A DNA stretch of 18,966 nt from an uncultured beta proteobacterium (lineage in GTDB: Bacteria; Pseudomonadota; Gammaproteobacteria; Burkholderiales; Burkholderiaceae_C). Each line of letters starts with the position of its first letter. The stretch's first letter is position 1. The stretch lies in the NCBI GenBank assembly GCA_903920405.1, contig CAIXMC010000364.1, positions 1 to 18,966 of the forward strand, in the 5' to 3' direction. Shown piece after piece: positions 14,290 through 18,966 of the stretch. Below the pieces are notes generated by a model, which saw only the letters and a list, made by a program, of their open reading frames with translations, had not been told where the DNA came from and made no database searches. The position numbers and the translations under genes are program-made.

Positions 14290-16662
14290 ATGAATACCTC
14301 TTCCAGGTTACCTCATGTCGAGCGTGCCGGCATGACGTTTGAGGCTCTGTTTTACAAGCAACTGCAACACGTGACAGCCCGCATTCACGAGACCGACAAC
14401 ATCGAGCAAATCATGCTCGAATCCAGCCCTGACATTTGCAAGCTCTTCAATGCCGATCGTCTGACGTTGTATGTGGTGAATGAAGACTGCAATGCCATTG
14501 TCTCGAAAATTAAAACCGGACTCAACAGTAGCCGTGACCTCAAACTGCCCATCACACCTCAAAGCGTGGCGGGTTATGTGGCCTACAGCCGATCCCTGGT
14601 CAATTTGCCAGATGTGTATGACGATGAAGCACTCAAACGTGTCCATCCGTCCTTGACCTTTCTCAAGGAAGTTGATAAACGATCAGGCTACCGCACGCGA
14701 CAAATGCTGGTGGCCCCCATTGTGGATGGTGACACGCTCAATGGTGTGCTGCAAATCATCAACAACAAAAGCGACCAGCCCTTTGGCGATCTGGAGGTTG
14801 AAGGTATTGCCCAACTGTGCAAAACCCTGGCCACTGCCATCAGGCATCGCCTTCGCAAGCAGGAAGAAAGTGTTCGTCGCATGGTGACCAAGTACGATGC
14901 CTTGGTCACCAATGGCATCATGACGGCTGAAGAATTGCAACATTGCCTGCAAGAGGCTCGTACCGAGGGTCACACTGTAGAGCATATTCTGCTGACACGC
15001 TACCAGGTTCGGTCTGCACAAATTGGTCCCTCGCTGTCCAAATTTTTTGGTGTTCCTTATGAGCCTTTTAGCCCTGGCATTTTGCGATCTGAAATACTGC
15101 ATGGCAGCTTGAAGCGCGATTTTGTGGAGGAACAGGGCTGGATTCCACTAGAAGAATCGCCCGATGGCTTGGTGGTGATGTGTCTGGACCCTGAGGCCGT
15201 TCGCAGTTCACGCATCTTGCAGCAGGTGTTCCCCAAACTCACCAAATTTGCCTACCGTGTGACCACCCTCGGCGAATTCAAGGAAGCACTGGCCAAAATA
15301 TTTGGTGTAGAGGCCGCCGGTGGCAGCATTGACGATTTGCTGGCCGACATGGACAGTGGTCCGATGGACGATGGCACAAATGAAGATTCTCTTGAGTCTG
15401 CCGCTGCCGACAACGAGCTGGTCAAATTTGTCAATAAAGTCATCATTGATGCCTATTACCAGGGGGTGTCAGACATTCACATTGAACCGATGCCGGGAAA
15501 GCTCAAAACCGGCATTCGTTTTCGCATCGATGGCTCGCTGCAACCTTATATTGAAGTGCCGGCGCATTTTCGTGCAGCCATGGTCACGCGGCTGAAAATT
15601 ATGTGCGACCTTGACATTTCCGAGCGCCGCAAGCCGCAAGACGGTAAAATCAAGTTCAAAAAATACGGACCGCTTGACATTGAACTTCGCGTGGCAACCA
15701 TTCCATCAGCTGGTGGTGTGGAAGACGTGGTGATGCGAATTTTGGCAGCCGGTGAGCCTATCCCCATGGACAAACTGGGATTGACCCCTCACAACAAAGA
15801 TCGGGTCATCAAAACCATCGAAAAACCTTACGGTTTGTTTTATGTCTGTGGCCCCACAGGTTCAGGCAAAACCACCACACTGCACTCGATTTTGAAGCAC
15901 CTGAATACACCCGACACCAAGATATGGACAGCCGAGGATCCCGTAGAAATTACCCAAAAAGGTCTGCGCCAGGTTCAAATCAATAAAAAAGCCGGTATTG
16001 ATTTTGCGCTGGTGATGCGAGCATTTTTGCGTGCTGATCCTGACATCATCATGGTGGGTGAGTCGCGCGACAAAGAAACCGTGTCGATGGGTGTGGAAGC
16101 CTCTCTGACAGGCCATCTGGTATTTTCAACGCTGCACACCAATTCAGCGCCAGAATCCATCACACGCTTGCTCGACATGGGCATGGACCCCTTTAATTTT
16201 GCCGATGCACTGCTGGGCATTTTGGCGCAGCGTCTTGCCAAACGGCTGTGCGCCTGCAAGCAATCTTATGTGCCCGATGCTGAAGAATTGCGCCTGTTTG
16301 CTGCTGAATACGCCGAGGAACTTCGGCACTCTGTCAAATGGAAGACCGACTACAACTGTGAAATGGCCAAACTCCTTGCCAGTTGGCACGCCACCTATGG
16401 CGAAGGAGGTGAACTCAAGTTTTACCGCCATGGAGGGTGTGACAAATGCAATCAAACGGGCTACAAAGGCCGGGTGGGTCTGCATGAACTATTGATTGCA
16501 GATGATGGCATTAAAAAACTGATTCAAGAGCGTGCGCGTGTGGCTGAAATTTTTGCAGCGGCCGTAGAGGGTGGTATGAGAACTTTGAAAATGGACGGTA
16601 TGGAAAAAGTAATGATGGGTCTCACTGACCTGAAAATGGTGCGATCCGTATGTATCAAATAA
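14290..16662 (+). CDS. GspE/PilB-family secretion or pilus ATPase with N-terminal GAF domain
   Basis: The 790-residue protein belongs to the hexameric motors that drive type II secretion or type IV pilus assembly from the cytoplasmic side. It begins with a GAF domain (about 20-195; FNADRLTLYVVNEDCNAIV, LPITPQSVAGYVAYS, NGVLQIINNKSDQPFGDLE). An MshEN/GspE N-terminal domain follows (about 205-345). The ATPase core starts near 385 (NKVIIDAYYQGVSDIHIEP), with Walker A GPTGSGKTTT (521-530), the Asp-rich LRADPDIIMVGESRD block with D585, and the His box LTGHLVFSTLHTNS. C654/C656 and C717/C720 form a probable zinc site with an unusually long spacer. Usual family members lack GAF, so this is a fusion with a ligand- or redox-responsive sensor. 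No secretin, pseudopilin or platform protein lies nearby; neighbours are signalling genes. The downstream protease starts 14 bases after it. Confidence 0.93.
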   Translation: MNTSSRLPHVERAGMTFEALFYKQLQHVTARIHETDNIEQIMLESSPDICKLFNADRLTLYVVNEDCNAIVSKIKTGLNSSRDLKLPITPQSVAGYVAYSRSLVNLPDVYDDEALKRVHPSLTFLKEVDKRSGYRTRQMLVAPIVDGDTLNGVLQIINNKSDQPFGDLEVEGIAQLCKTLATAIRHRLRKQEESVRRMVTKYDALVTNGIMTAEELQHCLQEARTEGHTVEHILLTRYQVRSAQIGPSLSKFFGVPYEPFSPGILRSEILHGSLKRDFVEEQGWIPLEESPDGLVVMCLDPEAVRSSRILQQVFPKLTKFAYRVTTLGEFKEALAKIFGVEAAGGSIDDLLADMDSGPMDDGTNEDSLESAAADNELVKFVNKVIIDAYYQGVSDIHIEPMPGKLKTGIRFRIDGSLQPYIEVPAHFRAAMVTRLKIMCDLDISERRKPQDGKIKFKKYGPLDIELRVATIPSAGGVEDVVMRILAAGEPIPMDKLGLTPHNKDRVIKTIEKPYGLFYVCGPTGSGKTTTLHSILKHLNTPDTKIWTAEDPVEITQKGLRQVQINKKAGIDFALVMRAFLRADPDIIMVGESRDKETVSMGVEASLTGHLVFSTLHTNSAPESITRLLDMGMDPFNFADALLGILAQRLAKRLCACKQSYVPDAEELRLFAAEYAEELRHSVKWKTDYNCEMAKLLASWHATYGEGGELKFYRHGGCDKCNQTGYKGRVGLHELLIADDGIKKLIQERARVAEIFAAAVEGGMRTLKMDGMEKVMMGLTDLKMVRSVCIK

Positions 16663-16676
16663 CAGGGGCTTGAGTC

Positions 16677-17528
16677 ATGCCCCCTCTGAACAACATTTGC
16701 GCTTGCTGTGGGCGTCGCCCTTTTCTCAAGGGCATGGCGGCTTTGATCATGTTACCTGGCACTGAGGTCAATGCCCGTGAAGGCGTGGAAGTCGGCAACA
16801 ACTCCATGTTTGGCAACCTGGTGTCCGCCGATCAGCTTGAGCAGTCTGCCGCCCAACAATATGCGCAAATGCTGCAACAGGCAGCAGCCCAAAAAGCGCT
16901 GGCAGGCAACACGCATCCTCAGGTGAAGCGTCTGCGAACCATTGCCCATCAGTTCATTCCCCATGCACTCGGGTGGAACGTGCGGGCTAAAAACTGGCGC
17001 TGGGAAGTCAACCTGATTGGTAGCTCACAAATCAATGCGTTTTGCATGCCTGGCGGCAAAATTGTGTTTTACACCGGTATTCTTGATAAGCTCAAACTCA
17101 GCACCGACGAAGTCGCCTCGGTGATGGGGCATGAAATGGCACATGCCCTGCGTGAACACGCAAGAGAACGCATCGGTAAAACAACAGCCACCAGTGTGGG
17201 AGTCAGCCTCTTGAGCAGTGCCTTGGGGTTGGGGCAACTGGGCCAAACTGTGACCAACTACGGCGCCAAATTGCTTACGTTGCAATTCAGTCGCGGCGAT
17301 GAATCTGAAGCTGACCTTGTTGGTATGGAACTTGCCGCACGATCCGGTTTTGACCCACGTGCAGGGGTTTCGCTGTGGCAAAAAATGGCCATTGCCAACA
17401 AAGGCGCACCGCCGCAGTGGTTATCCACCCACCCGTCTGGCACCACCCGCATTGCCGACATTCAGGCCAATTTGCCCAAAGTCATGCCACTGTTTGGACG
17501 CTCTGCGACATTGTCAAAAATACAGTAA
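16677..17528 (+). CDS. M48-family zinc metalloprotease, probably Tat-exported
   Basis: This 283-residue protein is a stand-alone M48 peptidase of the BepA/LoiP-like periplasmic kind. HEMAH (152-156) supplies two zinc-binding histidines and the catalytic glutamate, and ESEAD (209-213) fits the third-ligand ExxAD motif. INAFCMPGGKIVFYTG and DEVASVMGHEMAHAL are conserved landmarks. The N-terminus carries RRPFLKG (13-19), close to the twin-arginine consensus, followed by a short hydrophobic stretch and a likely cleavage site after VNA. C8, C10 and C11 before the arginines are unusual. AGGGG lies upstream of the ATG at a usable distance. The 14-base gap to the ATPase gene implies co-transcription. 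Relatives act in outer-membrane protein quality control or processing, so a role in maturation of an envelope machine is plausible but not shown. Confidence 0.92.
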   Translation: MPPLNNICACCGRRPFLKGMAALIMLPGTEVNAREGVEVGNNSMFGNLVSADQLEQSAAQQYAQMLQQAAAQKALAGNTHPQVKRLRTIAHQFIPHALGWNVRAKNWRWEVNLIGSSQINAFCMPGGKIVFYTGILDKLKLSTDEVASVMGHEMAHALREHARERIGKTTATSVGVSLLSSALGLGQLGQTVTNYGAKLLTLQFSRGDESEADLVGMELAARSGFDPRAGVSLWQKMAIANKGAPPQWLSTHPSGTTRIADIQANLPKVMPLFGRSATLSKIQ

Positions 17529-17547
17529 TTGGCTTCACTTTGCTATA

Positions 17548-17566
17548 TTTATTGACCATATCCTAA
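17548..17566. repeat. Relic end of the second miniature-element family
   Basis: TTTATTGACCATATCCTAA matches the right end of the elements at 6766-6941 and 18847-18906 (TATTGACCATATCCT is shared exactly with the latter). No interior or partner end is present. It lies in the 75-base gap between the protease and J-domain genes. Confidence 0.5.
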
Positions 17567-17603
17567 AACCATATTTCATCCCTAACTTTTCAACATTGAA
17601 CCC

Positions 17604-18758
17604 ATGCCAAAATCGAGACGACTTTTTGCAGACGAGACGCCCGCCACATCAGCCCAGACATCAGACACCAACACGGCCTTGACGGCGCTGAAGTTTGATC
17701 ACTCAACCCAGTCGCCAGAGCAAAAGCGCTTCAACAAGTTGCTTGCGCAAACACAGACACTTGCGCGCAAAATAGATTCAGCGCAACAAAACGTCGATCA
17801 CTACCGCAGGATGAGTGCCAGTGTGCTGATGCCTCTTGAGAAAGATCGCGACAAATTGATGCGTCAGATGGCGCTTTGGCTGGATGCACGCCTTCAACGC
17901 AGGGGTTTAACTGCTCGGCAAAAGATGATCGCCAAAGAGCTGATTTGCGATTTGGCGGGTGCTCTGTCTGCGTCGGGTGATACAGAAATGCGGGCACTGC
18001 ACGATGCCCACAGCCCTGAGTCTTTGGATGAAAAGGAAAAGATTGATGCGCAAGACATACAAAGTTTCATTGAAATGATGACAGGTACAAAAATGGACAA
18101 ATCCTTTGAGAACCTGGATGATTTGATGCATGCCAGCTTTGAGCACATGAGCGCCCAAATGGAATCTGAACGTGACACATCTATCCGTCGCCATGCTTCG
18201 CGCAAAAAAACGGCCACCCAGAAAAAAACAGATGCACTTGAACAAGATGCCAATGGTGCACTGCGTACCATTTATCGTCAACTTGCCAGCGCCTTGCACC
18301 CCGACCGTGAAACAGACCCAGAAGAACAATTGCGCAAAACCGCGCTGATGAAAGATGCCAATACCGCCTATCAGCGCCGTGATCTGTTGGCATTGCTTGA
18401 GTTGCAATTCAAAGCCGATCTGGTGGACAGTACACACATTGCGGGAATGGCCAAAGAAAAATTGAATGCCTTGACCACTTTGCTCAAAGAGCGAGTGGGC
18501 GTGTTACAAAGTGAATTTGAACAATTCAGGATAAAAGAACAAATGGCGTTGAGCTTGCCGCTTGACTGCGGTTTGACAGCCACTGAACTGAACCAATGGT
18601 TGGCAAAATGTGAGCTTGACTTACGTGAAGAAATTACCGCGATGCAAGAAGACCTGCAGGAGGTACAAGACGATGCACGTTTCAAACGTTGGTTACAGGT
18701 GCAATATCAAAAAGACGATGCATCCGTTGACGCTTTGAACCCCTTTGATTTTTTCTAA
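17604..18758 (+). CDS. Protein with C-terminal J-domain (DnaJ-like co-chaperone)
   Basis: The 384-residue protein has a charged, helical N-terminal half with probable coiled coils (about 35-80 and 95-150). A J-domain lies at about 215-275: IYRQLASALHPDRETDPEE with the HPD triad at 232-234, then LMKDANTAYQRRDLLALLEL. HPD stimulates Hsp70 (DnaK) ATPase, so this should recruit DnaK to a specific client. The C-terminal 110 residues are again helical (LNQWLAKCELDLREEITAM) and end DALNPFDFF. There is no signal peptide, glycine-rich region or zinc finger, so it is a type III J-protein with a dedicated client rather than a general DnaJ. It is last in the plus-strand cluster, 75 bases after the protease gene, with no strong ribosome site. 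Its client may be the ATPase or FHA assembly, which is a guess from position. Confidence 0.85.
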   Translation: MPKSRRLFADETPATSAQTSDTNTALTALKFDHSTQSPEQKRFNKLLAQTQTLARKIDSAQQNVDHYRRMSASVLMPLEKDRDKLMRQMALWLDARLQRRGLTARQKMIAKELICDLAGALSASGDTEMRALHDAHSPESLDEKEKIDAQDIQSFIEMMTGTKMDKSFENLDDLMHASFEHMSAQMESERDTSIRRHASRKKTATQKKTDALEQDANGALRTIYRQLASALHPDRETDPEEQLRKTALMKDANTAYQRRDLLALLELQFKADLVDSTHIAGMAKEKLNALTTLLKERVGVLQSEFEQFRIKEQMALSLPLDCGLTATELNQWLAKCELDLREEITAMQEDLQEVQDDARFKRWLQVQYQKDDASVDALNPFDFF

Positions 18759-18846
18759 AAATTGATAGCAATTTAGATTTAAAAATTTTATTATGGTATG
18801 AAAAATTGTTGGAACTCAGTTAGTTACGCTTTTGAGTTTGACAAAC

Positions 18847-18966
18847 TCCTGGCATTGCATCCCAACTCTGACGGCCAAATGCGGAACTTATTATTGACCA
18901 TATCCTTAGGATGTGGTCAGAAATAAGTTTCGCATTTGGCCGTCAGAGTTGGGATGCAATGCTGGA
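18847..18966. repeat. Two second-family element ends meeting tail to tail: long palindrome at the right edge
   Basis: The left arm (about 18847-18906) ends CTTATTATTGACCATATCCT and the right arm (18908-18966) begins AGGATGTGGTCAGAAATAAG. The arms are near-perfect complements over about 58 bases, including GCATCCCAACTCTGACGGCC, around a single central T at 18907. Both arms match the ends and flanking interior of the element at 6766-6941. The right copy continues beyond the window. Transcribed, the pair would form a very long hairpin downstream of the J-domain gene and could end the operon transcript. The sequence between 18759 and 18846 is AT-rich with no gene. Confidence 0.75.

Overview
The window looks like chromosomal DNA from a betaproteobacterium of the order Burkholderiales, most likely family Comamonadaceae (Rhodoferax/Polaromonas-like). 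This is inferred from moderate GC codon usage in the core genes, an endonuclease-type MutL, HAMP-repeat kinase and MASE3 sensor remnants, and short dispersed palindromic repeats of a kind I recall from that family. No rRNA or tRNA gene and no CRISPR array was seen.

Left part (1-7477), an accessory region. A minus-strand MASE3-PAS membrane sensor is cut by the left edge. After about 680 bases of apparently decayed DNA comes a compact AT-rich type II restriction-modification pair of the HindII/HincII family: an N6-adenine methyltransferase at 1859-3427 and an endonuclease at 3435-4202. It abuts a broken HAMP-domain histidine kinase (4195-4820). Next is a 140-bp miniature transposon with 17-bp terminal inverted repeats and a perfect 8-bp target duplication, inserted into the tail of a second AT-rich unit. 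That unit is a D12-class adenine methyltransferase (5450-6607) followed in frame by a 72-codon remnant. A second miniature-element family and a small exported protein follow.

Middle part. mutL (7697-9607, minus) is a housekeeping anchor. It carries one copy of a 36-bp dispersed repeat inside its linker-coding region and ends against a relic transposon end.

Right part (9753-18758), all plus strand. This six-gene cluster is the most interesting part of the window: a CHASE2-TPR Ser/Thr protein kinase, a PP2C phosphatase, a two-module FHA protein, a GspE/PilB-type secretion ATPase with an N-terminal GAF domain, a Tat-like exported M48 zinc protease, and a protein with a C-terminal J-domain. The kinase/phosphatase/FHA trio recalls the threonine-phosphorylation pathway that gates type VI secretion, but here it sits beside a type II/IV-pilus-family motor. 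A plausible reading is that an external or envelope signal read by CHASE2 sets phosphorylation of the FHA protein. The FHA protein, and the ligand or second messenger sensed by GAF, would then control the ATPase, with the protease and co-chaperone acting on envelope or assembly partners. No secretin, pseudopilin or inner-membrane platform gene is in the window, so the machine driven is unknown. A short DFExT sequence occurs in both the kinase tail and the FHA linker and is a candidate phosphorylation/docking motif.

The right edge holds two copies of the second miniature-element family meeting tail to tail in a long palindrome.
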